Assembly (NCBI GenBank): GCA_020631735.1
Contig: CM036223.1
Coordinates: forward strand, 5,618,191 to 5,682,190
DNA: 64,000 bases
Source of the DNA: Saccharum officinarum
Taxonomy: Eukaryota; Streptophyta; Magnoliopsida; Poales; Poaceae
Reading direction: 5' to 3'
Every line of letters starts with the position of its first letter. The first letter of the stretch is position 1. A program made the position numbers and the translations under genes. Shown here piece by piece: positions 22,452 through 33,854 of this stretch. Below the pieces are notes generated by a model. That model had not been told where the DNA came from, ran no database searches, and saw only the letters and a list, made by a program, of their open reading frames with translations.

Positions 22452-22988
22452 TAAGGCTGGGCATTCGGGTTACCAAAAAATTCGGGTAGTTGAAAATTTG
22501 GGTATTAAAAATTGCTATCTGATTTTTGTCTCGAAAAAGTATTACCTAAAATTTTGGGTACCCGATAATTCGGGTTCGGGTTCGGGTTTTACCCGATATA
22601 CCCAAAATTGATAAAACTAACCATTTTGAAAGAATTTAAATATCATTTTAAAGCAATAAACAATAGTCCTATAAATCACATCATGTCTTCATATCAATTA
22701 TCAAGTGAGCATAAATCTATATTAATTCATACCAAATAATATATTCATATGGCATTGAAATACTTCATGTCTTCACATTAGGAATAGAAGAGCAAATATT
22801 TGAGATATTTTGGGTAATTCGGGTAGTTCGGGTACCGGGAAACATTACCCGAATTACCCAAACTAATTTTAGATTTTTACAATCACTATCTGAAATTATG
22901 ATCGGGTAACTCGGGTTCGGGTACTTCAGGTCTGGGTTCAAGTAAATCGGGTTCAGAAATTGGGTATCGGATATTTTGCCCACCCTTA
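22452..22988. mobile_element. hAT-type non-autonomous element, 537 bp
   Basis: Ends TAAGGCTGGGCA and TGCCCACCCTTA, with a perfect 8-bp target duplication GTTGCCGT (22444-22451 and 22989-22996), the hAT signature. Subterminal TTCGGGT/ACCCGAA motifs are frequent. AT-rich centre, no transposase. Confidence 0.88.
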
Positions 22989-24120
22989 GTTGCCGTGCAC
23001 CCGTTCTGATCCCTTCGGGGGAAGAGAAATGACTTTCCCATCTCACATGCATGCACTGACCACATGCAAACAGAGGTCCGGGTGGAAATCCAGCCCGGCA
23101 CTGTACTCGGCCCGGGAGCGCTCTCTCTCCCATATCTCTTCCAGAGGCACACGGCAGGGAAAGGAGTGGGAGGCGTCGGTCCCCTGGAGTTCGCCCAGGC
23201 GGGCCGCATCCGTGCCTCCAGTGCGCTTGCCGTCTTGGCCGGCGGCGGCCGGCCTCCCGGGTTGGCGCGCCCTGCGCCCGCGTGCGCTCGCCTCTGTAGC
23301 GTCGCTGCGCCCGCACGGGGAAGTGGTGTCGGGGACCGTACGCACGAGGCCTCGCGCCAGCAGGGGAGGGGCCTCGCGCAGCTACTGGCCGAGGTCGAGC
23401 ACCCACGCGGGGGCCGGCGGCGGGGGTCCGTGCTCGCGGCGTCCGGGGCGAACGCTAGTTTTGCTGCGGTGGGGCCGTGGAAGATTCCGCCCTCGCCGGT
23501 GCTGTTGAGGGACCGCGGCAAGGGAAGCAGTGAAGGAAGGGGAGGTTCAGGTGGCCAAGGAAGCACAGTACGCCATGCTTGGCCATGGCGACGGGCCCGC
23601 GCTGGTGGCCCACCCACCTCGCGATCCACACGATTCGCCCGTGCCAGGTCAAGAGGTGCGAGACGCGCCGTGGAGGGGACGAGGACGGCCTGGGGCGGGG
23701 CTTGGGACGGGGGGGGGGGGGGGGGGCGCTCGGTAGGGACAGGACCGGCGGGAGAGAAGGAGGCACGGTGCGGGGCTGCGGATGGCGGCCGCATCGGCAG
23801 CAGCCAAAGGAGGCGGTCGGCGAGGGAGGAAGGAGGCTGAGGGGAAGGGGGCCACCGGCATGCCACCCGCGAGGGCGGCCATCGCCTCGCCGAGGTCCGG
23901 GCACCGTCGAGGTGCGCTCGCGCCGCCGCCCTGTCCGTTTTGGGAGAGATCGGGAGGAAGAGGGAGGGAGGGGAAAAGAAGTGACGAGGGGGAGAGAGAG
24001 GAGAGGATATTTTTACCGGTAGACAATGGGGGAGTGATTTTGGAGCGTCGATCACGGAATCGAACGGCTGAGAGATTAGCAGGCGACGAGGCTCAATGAC
24101 GAGCCAGAGTGAATTCGTCT
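22989..24120. other. GC-rich stretch, no reliable gene
   Basis: Very GC-rich, with a run of about 20 G (23709-23727). Long open frames exist on both strands (up to 414 codons on the minus strand) but are rich in P, A, R and G, overlap each other and match nothing I know. The minus-strand frame even runs into the hAT element. It may be the GC-rich part of a larger insertion that split block P2. Confidence 0.35.
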
Positions 24121-24320
24121 CCATAATCATCGTCAGTGTTAGTATTATATTCTAAGCCTATCCATCCATACCAAGGTGGATTCTTTATACTTCTAGCCTA
24201 TCCATCCATTCCAAGGTGGATTCCTTATACTTCTAGTCTGTCCATCCATGCATTCCTAGGTGAATTCTTTACACTTGTCCGATCAAGGCTGTGATGCGTT
24301 CAATTCCATTTAAATATTAA

Positions 24321-25613
24321 GGGCTTGTTTGGTAGAGCTCCACTTCTAGCTTCGAGCGGATCATTAGAAGCCCTACCAAACAATTAAAGCACAACTGGAT
24401 TTTGATGGAAAGTTGGCAAGAATCACTTCTTCATTTTAACCACGAGCATGGAGCTAAAAAAATCACACCCCCACTGCTCCACATTCGGTCCCTATCAAAA
24501 TCACTCCAGAATCACTTCACCCGTTCCTGCACTAGAATTACTCCACTAGAGAATCAAGAAGTGGAGATCAAGAATCAAGGAGTGGAGCTCACTAGCATAG
24601 AAACCTTTTACAAAGGTGGGCATAGATCCTTTCGAGAGGCATCTTGAGCCCCCACCTCTATCATAGGGCATGTGTAAACTGAAGAATTACAACACAAAGG
24701 CCTCTGGAAATAGATTAAAAAGTTTAAAAGAAAAGTGCATCAACTCCATGGGCAGCCACTTCTACTCTTAGCTCCTGCAACCAACAACATCAACCGCCTC
24801 AACTTGAACCTAGCATGTAGACCTCACCGGAGTCGTGGTCGTGGATCGACACACTTGTGGTGCCAAGCCCATTCTCGAAGCCGGAACAAGGGTAGATCAC
24901 GCTTGTGGATCTCGTCGGAGTTGCCATAAACCTAGCATTGTGAGGTCCTGCCTTCTTTTGGTGCCAAGTCTACCACTACCTTTGCCCAAAGGAAAGGACG
25001 CCATGCCACTAGAGAGAAATAACCTAGACGACATTGTGGACCTAAGGAGCTCAACCGCGTGACTGTCGTCATCCTTGTCGTGGATCCCGCATGTCCTGGC
25101 GTTTCAAGATTACATGATGGGTTCACGAGGTTGGGGATGAGCTTGCCAAAATCAGTGGCAGTGTGGCTCAAAGCTATAGATCCGCAAGGGGTCAGGAGGG
25201 GATACGAGGAAGGGGCTAGGAGGGAAAGGGAGGGGAGGAGCGAGGGGAGAGGAGGGGGTTGAGGTATAGATTGGGTGGAGGGGAGGGGAGGGGAGCAGAG
25301 AGAGAAGACCATGGTGGATGGGGAGTTGGGATGCAGGAGAGTTAGGGTTCAGATTGTGTGTGGCTCTGTGTTTAACTGGGCTTGGTGGGCCTTGGTTGTG
25401 TGGGCCGACCATTTTTAAAGAGGTAGTCATTACAAGGGCCCACCTCTGAAAATTTATTTTTCAGAGGCGGGAATATCATTTGAACGTCTTCTAAAATATC
25501 TTGTCTCCTAAAATCATTTATAGAGGAAGTCATACAGAAGTGTCGCCTCCAAGAATAAAAGTCTATATCTTCTATAATCGTTTTTATAGTAGTGACTCTA
25601 CCAAACTGGCTCC
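24321..25613. mobile_element. MITE split by a small CACTA element
   Basis: Left end GGGCTTGTTTGGTAGAGC and the right end (reverse complement GGAGCCAGTTTGGTAGAG) are inverted repeats. Two AGTGGAG/CTCCACT boxes face each other. TTA lies before the left end. Without the inner element its length would be about 290 bp. Confidence 0.6.
24590..25594. mobile_element. CACTA element 3, non-autonomous, about 1.0 kb
   Basis: Left end CACTAGCATAGAAA and right end TTTTTATAGTAGTG are inverted repeats of the CACTA type. Flanks are GCT (24587-24589) and ACT (25595-25597). The host MITE's own inverted repeat predicts GCT at the right, so one substitution explains the mismatch. Subterminal AGAGGCGG/CACCTCT motifs occur at both ends (e.g. 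25440-25465). No transposase; open frames inside are short. Confidence 0.65.
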
Positions 25614-25626
25614 AAAGCTAGCTTGC

Positions 25627-25866
25627 GCCTTGTTTAGTTTGCCTCAAAGTTCCAAGTTTTTTCACTCTCTCTCCATCACATCAATTTTTAACCGCTTGCA
25701 TGGAGTATTAAATATAGGTAAAAAAAATAACTAATTACACAGTTTAGTTGGAAATCACGAGATGAATCTTTTGAGCCTAGTTGGTCCATGATTGGACAAT
25801 ATTTGCCAAACAAGACGAAAGTGGTACTATTCATCGGGTTGAAATTTTCTTCAATCTAAACAAGGG
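25627..25866. mobile_element. MITE with GCCTTGTTTAG termini
   Basis: GCGCCTTGTTTAGTTTGCC at the left and ATCTAAACAAGGGC at the right, with the familiar inner boxes AATCTTTTGAGCCTAGTTGG and ATATTTGCCAAACAAGACG. Related to the copy at 7019-7279. Ends approximate. Confidence 0.55.
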
Positions 25867-26557
25867 CTTGAATGAACTTGGATCATAAGTTGCAAGGAAA
25901 AGGGTCATTAAGAAACCAATGTACTTAAAATTGATTGCTTTTGAGGTAAATAACCGGCTTTTGAAGCTTCTCAAAATGTCATTTTTATTCATTATTACTG
26001 TTTCAAAATTAGTACACAAGCCAATAGAAGCCCAAAACAAGTAGAAGCCCAAAACAAAAGGAGCCTAGCTCTAGTACCATGAGCAAATTAATCAAACCTG
26101 TGCATCCACATTTGACATTAAACTAACCGTAGCAACGGTAGTTTGATTCTTTATGATAAAATCTATGCACCCATGACTAATGAGTTCCTAAACTCAGCAT
26201 CAATATGGCTATATTTTTGTATATTTATTACTGGATTAAAAGTTTACTTCCTGTGGTTGGCGATGTGTTCGTCCTATGGCGGCAATGTCAAGATTTGTGG
26301 ATCAAATCTGTCACATGTGCTTATAGTAGCGTAGTGTCGTGCTTGTATTATTCATGTGTACATGCGAGCGTACCCGTCTATATATATATACCATGTTAAA
26401 AAAAAAGTGATGATCTATATCCCGGTGAGTCGCTGCATGTGCCTGCAGATGGGCCATGCCCACAAGTCAGTTAGATTAGACATATATGGATATGGAGGCC
26501 GGATTTCTATCCATTATATCTATAAAAAAAGTTAGATTACCCTGCTGTCCTCCTCGC
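25867..26557. other. upstream region of gene 2
   Basis: AT-rich intergenic DNA leading to the promoter of gene 2. No gene seen. Confidence 0.35.
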
Positions 26558-26570
26558 CTATATATATAGC
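26558..26570 (+). promoter_or_regulatory. TATA box of gene 2
   Basis: CCTATATATATAGCTAGCC corresponds to CCTATAAGTAGCTAGCTG before gene 3, and both are followed by a similar leader starting with an ATGGCACA motif. Predicted start of transcription near 26590. Confidence 0.6.
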
Positions 26571-26589
26571 TAGCCAGTGCGTCTTCCAT

Positions 26590-26681
26590 GGCACACACCA
26601 ATTGGTATCTTCAGCCCTGTCTTCTTCCTCGAAGGGAAGAAAAAGAATTCCCTCCCATCTCTCTCTTTCACTCCATCGGCG
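26590..26681 (+). other. leader exon of gene 2 (5' UTR)
   Basis: Ends at the donor CGGCG|GTATGCCTTAATCC (GT at 26682). The gene 3 leader ends at the near-identical GATCG|GTATGTCTTAATCC. It contains an upstream ATG (26589) in the same place as in gene 3, which may weakly dampen translation. The intron that follows is now about 9.8 kb because of the CACTA insertion. Confidence 0.55.
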
Positions 26682-27014
26682 GTATGCCTTAATCCTCTGT
26701 GGCTCTGGCTCTCTGGTATATAGATCTATTTATCTCTCAGCCTGTAGCAAACACTATAACTAGCTATAGGCTTTCAATATCTTCATTCTCTCGTTCCATG
26801 CATGCATAGTTTTATTTATTTTTTCCTTCTTATTAGATATTGTACTCCTATTATATATCCTATATAATATTCCGTACGATCGATGCATGCATGCATGCAA
26901 AGGTGACAGAATAAATTGAAGCTAAGGGATTATTGTGCATGCATGCACGTTGATTTAGTTATCATCGTATGCTTTAGTGGTTGCATCTCTAACTTGGCCA
27001 GATCACTACTGGAT

Positions 27015-27720
27015 TCAGGCGCTTTGCCGAGTGCCTAATACACTCGGCAAAGGCTATTATGCCCTCGGCAAAACCTTTGCCGAGTGTAGCACTCGGCAAA
27101 GAGCCTCCGGTAAAAAATGCGTCGGCAAAGAATTCTTTGCCGAGCGCCTTTTATCGGGCACTCGGCAAAGACTTTGCCGAGTGCAAACCTGGCTCTCGGC
27201 AAAGAAAAGTGACTGTGACGGCGCCGGTTCCGTCAGCGCATGCTTTGCCGAGTGTCATGTTAGAGGCACTCGGCAAAGATTTTTTAAATTTTTTTTTCAT
27301 AATTTCTTTGCCGAGTGCCCTGTCAGGGAGACACTCGGCAAAGATTTTTTAATTTTTTTTTCGTAATTTCTTTGCCGAGCGCCCTGTTGGGGAGGCGCTC
27401 GGCAAAGATTTTTTATTTTTTTTTCGTGAATTCTTTGCCGAGTGCCCTGTCAGAGAGGCGCTCGGCAAAGATTTTTTAATTTTTTTTTTCGTAATTTATT
27501 TGCCGAGTGCCTTATCGGAGAGGCACTCGGCAAAGATTTTTTAATTTTTTTTCATAATTTCTTTGCCGAGTGCCCTATCAGGGAGGCACTCGGCAAAGAT
27601 TTTTTATTTTTATTTTTTTGTAATTTCTTTGCCGAGTGCCCTGGACCTGGCACTCGGCAAAGCTGGGAATTCTGCCAGCTTTGCCGAGTGCCCTGGCGCT
27701 GGCACTCGGCAAAGCTGGAA
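27015..27720. repeat. left subterminal hairpin array of CACTA 2
   Basis: About ten TTTGCCGAGTGCC / GGCACTCGGCAAAG pairs, each able to form a hairpin with a 10-14 base loop. From 27285 to 27610 the pairs recur with an AT-rich spacer (ATTTTTTAATTTTTTTT) about every 60-75 bases. Probably binding sites for the element's accessory protein. Confidence 0.85.
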
Positions 27721-27988
27721 AGAGGCTAATTTTTTTGATTCTATATTCACAATGAGGCATCGTATAAGAGATATATATCACATATGTGACATCACAAACA
27801 CAATATAGCACATATATATCACACCCATCTCATGACAAAGGCAATACCACATATATATCACATGTCGATCACACAATATCTCACATACACGACATCACAA
27901 ACATAATAGGTCCAATATCCATCGAAACAAGTCGATAGTCGATCACAGTGCATCACATGTCCATCAAGCGGTGAAAAAGAGATACAAA
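27721..27988. other. AT-rich link in CACTA 2
   Basis: Contains several CACATATATATCACA-type short repeats (27765-27905). It would be the 3' untranslated end of the second CACTA gene. Confidence 0.35.
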
Positions 27989-30121
27989 CTAAACGTGCGG
28001 AGGAAACTGAGTGCCTGGTGAAGGAAAAACGCCGTCGCCTGCTTGCGTCTGAGATGGGTTATTTGAACCCGCCGACGGAGGCTGCATAAAGGACAAGAGA
28101 TTGCATGTGTTAGAGTGGTCGTCTAATGAAAGCACTAGTCGAAGCAATTTGGTTTCATACTCACAGGACTAGCTACAACTGGCGGCGGTGGAGCGAACTG
28201 CGGCACAGGTACACCGTTCACTTGCCCAAAGTTCTGCAGGAACATCGTAATGTCCGCCAGCTGCTTGGCCTGCCTTTCCCGCTCGGCCCGCTCGGCCTGT
28301 CTTTCCCGCTCGGCCTGCTCGGTCCTCGCCACCAACTCCCGCAGCTCCTGAGCCATCCTCTCGTTCTCGGCCTATAACATTTCAATCGAATGTTTCAGTA
28401 ATTCAAAGGTAACTAAGTTATGTAAAGATCAATGTACGAAGAGTTAAACGGGAGTAACCTGGAGTGCGTCGACCCGCTGCTGTGAAGAGGATGGCCGTTG
28501 GCGAATGGCCGGACCTCCGCTCGGGGTCTGTGCTCGGATTTGGGAGAGGGAGGGAATCTCGCTGGGCTCGAGGATGCCATCGCCAAGCCAGTACCGCCCA
28601 TGCTTCTTGCCTTGTCCGATCCTCATGACCATCGTCCCATCAATGTCATCGGTGCTCGGATCCCAGTCTGGCCCATGGACCGACCTTGCCTCCGACGCAT
28701 ACGAACTGATGCGGGTGTGGACGCTCGGGTTGCTGTAGAACTCGGGCGGGTCATCCGGGGTGAAGGTGACATTGGACGTCGCCTTACCCTTGCGGGCCAG
28801 ACCATATGCCATGAACGTGGAGATGGATTGGCCACCGTGTGACGCCGACTACGAGAAAGACAACAAGATGATTAGAAGAAACATGCAGAATGGAGCGTCA
28901 GAATACTAAAAATTCACGTACCCATGCTTGCTTGTAAGCGCCGAGGCTGCGGCTGCCTTGATGGTGTGTGGGGCCTGTCGCTGCCAGACGCCGCTCCCGC
29001 CCCACCTCGTGGTCCTGGATGTAACCCTCCGTGAACCACCTATCCACGATCATCTCCCAGCACTCCCGATACGACTCGCACCACCATAGAATCATCTACA
29101 TGTCATAAAGAAGACCAAATTAAAGCTACTTAATCTCAAAATGAATCAATATTATTCTTCTTCATTTACCTCAAGGTACTGCTCCCGGGTCAGCGTACTC
29201 TGTCTTGCCTGTGTCTTGGTGATCTTCTCACCAAGTTGCTTGGCGTAGTATTTCACGATGCAAGTGAGGCGCTCCTCGTAATGCATGTTGGTGATTCGTT
29301 TTCTAGCACTTTTCACCATCATCTTCTCCGCCTTGTCCTCCTGTCCCTCTTCACATCTGAAAAAAGTCTGCACATAGACACAATGTATCAATTCATTATG
29401 TCAAAAAAAGTCAAATGAATGTGATGTATTGATCAAAGTTGTGCGAGCGAGACTTACCCAAAACTCTCTCCTCACCCGCTCCTGCTTGTCTCCATAATCT
29501 ACGTCGGGGGCATCTTTGTAGTGGTCCCACGATTTGGCCGGCTCAGTGTTCCCCTTGTGCATGACAATGCCGGGGTAAAAGTGCCTGCACACAAGACCTA
29601 AGATGTGGTTGGGGTTGCGTGAGTCACCAGGCGACACAACCAACCAGTGCCTGCACAAGTTAATAACAAACATTATTAGTTTCTCTAACAATTTTCAACA
29701 GGTTATATGAAGTAGCTGTGATAAAATCTAAAGTTACTTACCTGTCCTCCTAGGGGCGGATCACTGGGCGTAGGGGAGGAAGCGGAGGCCCAGGGAGTTT
29801 CGAGGGACCTCGCAAGTAGATGCTGGCTGCAGCAGAGGAGCCCGAACCAGCTGTGCCTCCAGCCTCACAGTCCTGCTGTGCCTCGTCTCCCTCGTCGTCC
29901 GACTGCCGAACCAGCTCCTCGTCTGAGGAGTCCGGGGTACGGCGCTCCTCCTCCGGCACGTCACGCGGCCTGACTAGAGGAGGTCGGCCCCTCCTGCTAC
30001 CGCTGCTGCTCCTGGCCCTCTGCCTCCTCCCGTCCGATGACCCCTCTTCTGCATCCACATTTTCATCGCGTGGCCTTTGGTACCTCGAGTTCACGTTCCT
30101 TGGCCTACGACTGCCCGCCAT
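27989..30121 (-). pseudogene. CACTA 2 second gene: Ptta/En/Spm-type (TNPA-like) protein, one internal stop
   Basis: Seven exons can be built, each with GT-AG borders and matching phase: 30121-29742, 29650-29458, 29367-29170, 29095-28922, 28848-28459, 28371-28165 and 28081-27989 (stop). Total 1635 bases, 545 codons. Exon 1 encodes an acidic, serine/arginine-rich region. Exons 2-4 (NHILGLVCRHFYPG, AKSWDHYKDAPD, then ARKRITNMHYEERL and WFTEGYIQ) match my recollection of the plant transposase Ptta/En/Spm family (Transposase_24). Exon 6 is a coiled coil rich in RAERERQA. Such proteins are thought to bind the subterminal repeats and assist the transposase. One in-frame TAG lies at 29752-29750 (codon 124), eight bases before the first donor, so the copy is probably inactive unless an alternative donor skips it. 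The role is inferred from the family. Confidence 0.72.
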
Positions 30122-30240
30122 CTTTATTCAATCACCTGCAATTAAAAAGAAACAAATAAAACATATTATTACATGTATTAGAAATAGATGCTAAATAAAT
30201 AAATAAAACACGATTACAAAATAACATAGTATTACATGTA

Positions 30241-33200
30241 TTAGAAGTAATCATCATTATTGGGATTATCTGGATGATATGTCTCATCATCACTATCAAA
30301 ATTGTCCAAATAAACATCATTGTCGGAAGGTTCATTGTTGCCTTCATCGTCATCGTCTATATGTAATCGCTCAAGCATTTCTATGTCCTTGGCATTTTGC
30401 ACCTCATCTCCTTCTTCCTCGTCATCGACCCTTTCATTGTCTACTTCCATTCCGATCGCCTCGGTTAAGTCTATCACCAACCTCCCTTGTAGCACATCTT
30501 CTTGATAGAACTCTCCATCATATGTGCTTGGGTTAAAGTTGTAATCTTCATCGTTTGGGACAATTAGTCTACCATGTGGCGATACCTGGTGCACAATAGC
30601 CCAACCCTTAAGAGCCTTGTTACCTTGGCACGCGTATGACAAATAATAAACCTGCACGGCCTGGTGAGCCACAATAAAGACATCTTTTCCTTGATAGACG
30701 GAATCTTGTTGAATCTCGACTTGACCAATATTAGGGCTCTGTTTCGTTAGTCGAGGATTGAACCAGTGACATTTGAACATGACGAGATGAAGAGGTTTCG
30801 GACCATAAAATGAAAGTTCATAGATTTCTTCAATTATGCCATGATACTCGACGCCATCAGTGCCCGGAGTACAAACTCCGCTGTTTGTGGTTTTTCGATG
30901 GGGCCGAGCTCGCTCGTAGCTTGCTGTGTGAAAGCGATATCCATTCACATCATAACCTGAATAAGCTTTCACCTTATTATCGAAGCCATTTGCAACTTGT
31001 CTCAATTCCTGACTCATAGTTGCATCGGTTTGGGCCTGCAAGCGCAAGAATGAAAGATTGTCGGACTAAGTACGCGAAACTCGGAATCTAGAACTAGGTA
31101 CAAGGTAAATTGGACAATACCTTCGTTTTGAACCAGGAAATGAAATCGGGCCTCCCTGCTCCCGGACCCTGTGAAAGAAGGGTAGAGGTTTGCCGTGGGG
31201 TAGGACCCCTTGGTTGATGCCAGGATTCACGAATAAATTCCCTGTCCAAACGAGAAAGAATCAGTTGGATGCCGAATGGTGACGACGTATTGAAACAAGT
31301 TCTTTGAGAACTTACTCAATGAACGGCTTCGCCTCAGGTAGGTTTTGCAACACATATAGCATGATACTGCGCCACTCTTCGTTTTCCAAGCTCTTATTGA
31401 TCGATCCACTTGCGCTTCCGAGTTGCCCTTGGAAAAGGCTGAGGTTGGATTCATTCTCGTCAGCATTGTAGCAAGGCAGTGGATTATGCATGCTAGGAAG
31501 GTTCTGTGTGTAGTATAGCTGTGTGAAGTTTGCCACCTCCTCCAGAATGGAAGCCTCTGCAATGGAAGCCTCAATTTTGGCTTTATTTCTACGTTTTTTG
31601 CGAACGGCCTTCAGACATCTCTCAATTGGATAGAACCAACGGGCCTGTACGGGCCCCCCATACGTGCCTCATACGGGAGGTGCACAATCAAATGCTGCAT
31701 CGACAAGAAGAAGCCGGGTGGAAAGATCTTCTCCAACTTACAAAGCAACTCAGGTGCCACTTTCTCCAAGTTTGCAACCACGGTCCGAGATAGCTCCTTG
31801 GTACAAAGCTGACGGAAGAAATAGCTCAACTCTGCCAGCACTAGCCAAACATGCTCAGGAACATAGCCTCGTACCATCGCCGGAAGAAGCCGCTCAATCC
31901 ATACATGGTAGTCATGACTCTTCATCCCGTTGACTCGCATAGTGCCTAAGTTCACTCCCCTGCTCAAGTTCGCTGCATACCCATCAGGGAACATTAACGC
32001 CTTGATCCATCGTAGTACTTCCCTCCTTTGTTCGGGTTTCAAGACGAAATCAGCCTTAGGCCTTTTCCAGTTCTTGCCATTTGCAGGAGGCCGCATCTCT
32101 TGCTGTGGTCTATCGCACAACGTTGCCAGGTCCACTCTAGCCTTAGGGTTGTCCTTAGATTTGTCAGTGTCCATGAGTGTTGCCCAAAGTGCCTCGGCGA
32201 TATTCTTTTCAGTGTGCATTACATCAATGTTATGGGGCAGTAGGAGGTCATCGAAATAGGGGAGCCTCGTCAAGCCGGACTTATGAGTCCACATGTGTTG
32301 CTCACCATATCCCACAAAACCACCTTCTTCATTAGGCACGAGAGCATCTATCTGAGCATGAACCTCGGCACCGGTCTTCAAGTGCGGTCTAGGGTCTGTC
32401 ACTACGACACCTTTCCTAAAGTTCTTGGTGTCTCGTCGGAATGGATGGTTGGAATCTAGGAATTTACGATGTTGATCGAACGACGAATACTTGCCACCCT
32501 TCTTCAACCAAATGAACCTCACAACTTCCTGGCATATTGGGCATGGAAACTTCCCGTGAACACACCAGGCACTGAATAACCCATATGCCAGGAAGTCATG
32601 CATGGAGTATTGGTACCAGACGTACATTTTGAAGCTTTGCTTTGTAGCTCGGTCGTATGTCCATACCCCTTCATTCCAAGCTTTGACCAACTCATCAATC
32701 ACAGGCTCCATGAATACACCCATATTACTCCCTGGGTGTCCAGGAATTATCAACGTCAAGATCACATTATGTCATTGAAATGCGATGCCAGGGGGGAGAT
32801 TGAGGGGGATCACAAACACGGGCCAACATGTGTAAGGGGCGGCCATCATGCCATAAGGATTGAACCCATCTGTTGCCAGTGCGACACGTACATTACGAGC
32901 CTCATCGGATTTCTCACGATGTTTGTCATTAAAGTTGATCCATGCTTCACCATCAGATGGATGTACCATCTTGTCAGGATTGTACCGTTTGCCATTCTTG
33001 TGCCACGTCATCTGTTTTGCAGTTTCCTCGGTCATGAATAGCCTTTGAAGCCTCGGCACAAAGGGAAGGTGCCGTAAGACTCGGGCGGGTATCTTAAGCT
33101 GTCTCTTCTGACCACCACCATCACCGGACTCTACCTCTAGGAACCTGGAGGTTTTACACTTCGGACAATACTTTGCCTTCTTGTGTTCTTCCCGAAATAG

Positions 33201-33854
33201 GACACACCCATTCGGACAAGCATGTATCTGCTCATACGGCATCTTTAGTGCTTTAAGGAGCTTGTGTGCCTCGTACATGGTCTTTGGCAACACGTGGTTT
33301 TTTGGAAGCAGGGTGCCAACCACGGCCAACACCTTATCGAAGCCTTCTCGACTCCAGTTTAAATCGGACTTCAACCCCATCAAGCGACTAATGGCATCCA
33401 ACTGAGAGACCTCAGAATGAGCGTGAAGGGGTTTCTGTGCCGAGTCCATCATATACTTAAACGCATCTACGGCTGCCTGCATCTCCGCCTCCTCACGTCC
33501 TTTAGCAAACTGTGCTTGGTGAACATCATCTACCATGTCTGCTACCCCGGCATCAGCATCGAAAGCCTCGACGCGTTGTCTCACCACCTCCTCTCTCATA
33601 CGATCGGCTTCACCATGGTGGACCCACCGGGTGTAGTTCGACGTAAACCCATTCTTGTGCAGATGTATACACATGACTTCCTGGTTTTGCATTCTCCTGT
33701 TACCACACTTGCTGCAGGGACACAAAGCCATTTTCGGGTATTTAGCGGCCTTGCCAAATGCACGCTTCAAGAAACGCTCGGTCTTGTTCATCCATTCAAT
33801 GCTAGCATCACCCTGACTTGTCCGGCCCGTGTACATCCACTGACGGTCCTCCAT
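30241..33854 (-). pseudogene. CACTA 2 transposase, TNP2-like, two lesions
   Basis: Exons 33854-31316, 31241-31121 and 31035-30241, about 1150 codons in all. The N-terminus has the transposase-associated domain with a zinc-finger-like CPCSKCGNRR. Then come the TNP2/Transposase_21 core (ALATDGFNPYGMM, then NLPPG and LTLIIPGHPGSNMG), a DUF4218 region (HDYHVWIERLLPAMVRG, VHLPYEARMGGP), and a C-terminal DUF4216 region (HGIIEEIYELSF, VMFKCHWF) with an acidic tail. It would cut and rejoin the element's ends in the nucleus. Two breaks are visible: an in-frame TGA at 32774-32772, in the middle of the core, and a one-base loss in a G/C run near 31650-31659 that shifts the frame inside DUF4218. The TGA could come from CGA by cytosine deamination (inference). 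Otherwise the frame is well kept, so inactivation is recent. Confidence 0.85.

Noticed and set aside
22886..24130. 414-codon minus-strand open frame
   Set aside because: Composition is dominated by P, A, R and S from GC-rich DNA, it overlaps equally long frames on the plus strand, and it runs into a hAT element. No domain.
27015..27720. Regular palindromic repeats resembling a CRISPR array
   Set aside because: Plant genome; the repeats are the known type of CACTA subterminal motif, spacers are AT-rich and alike, and no cas gene exists.
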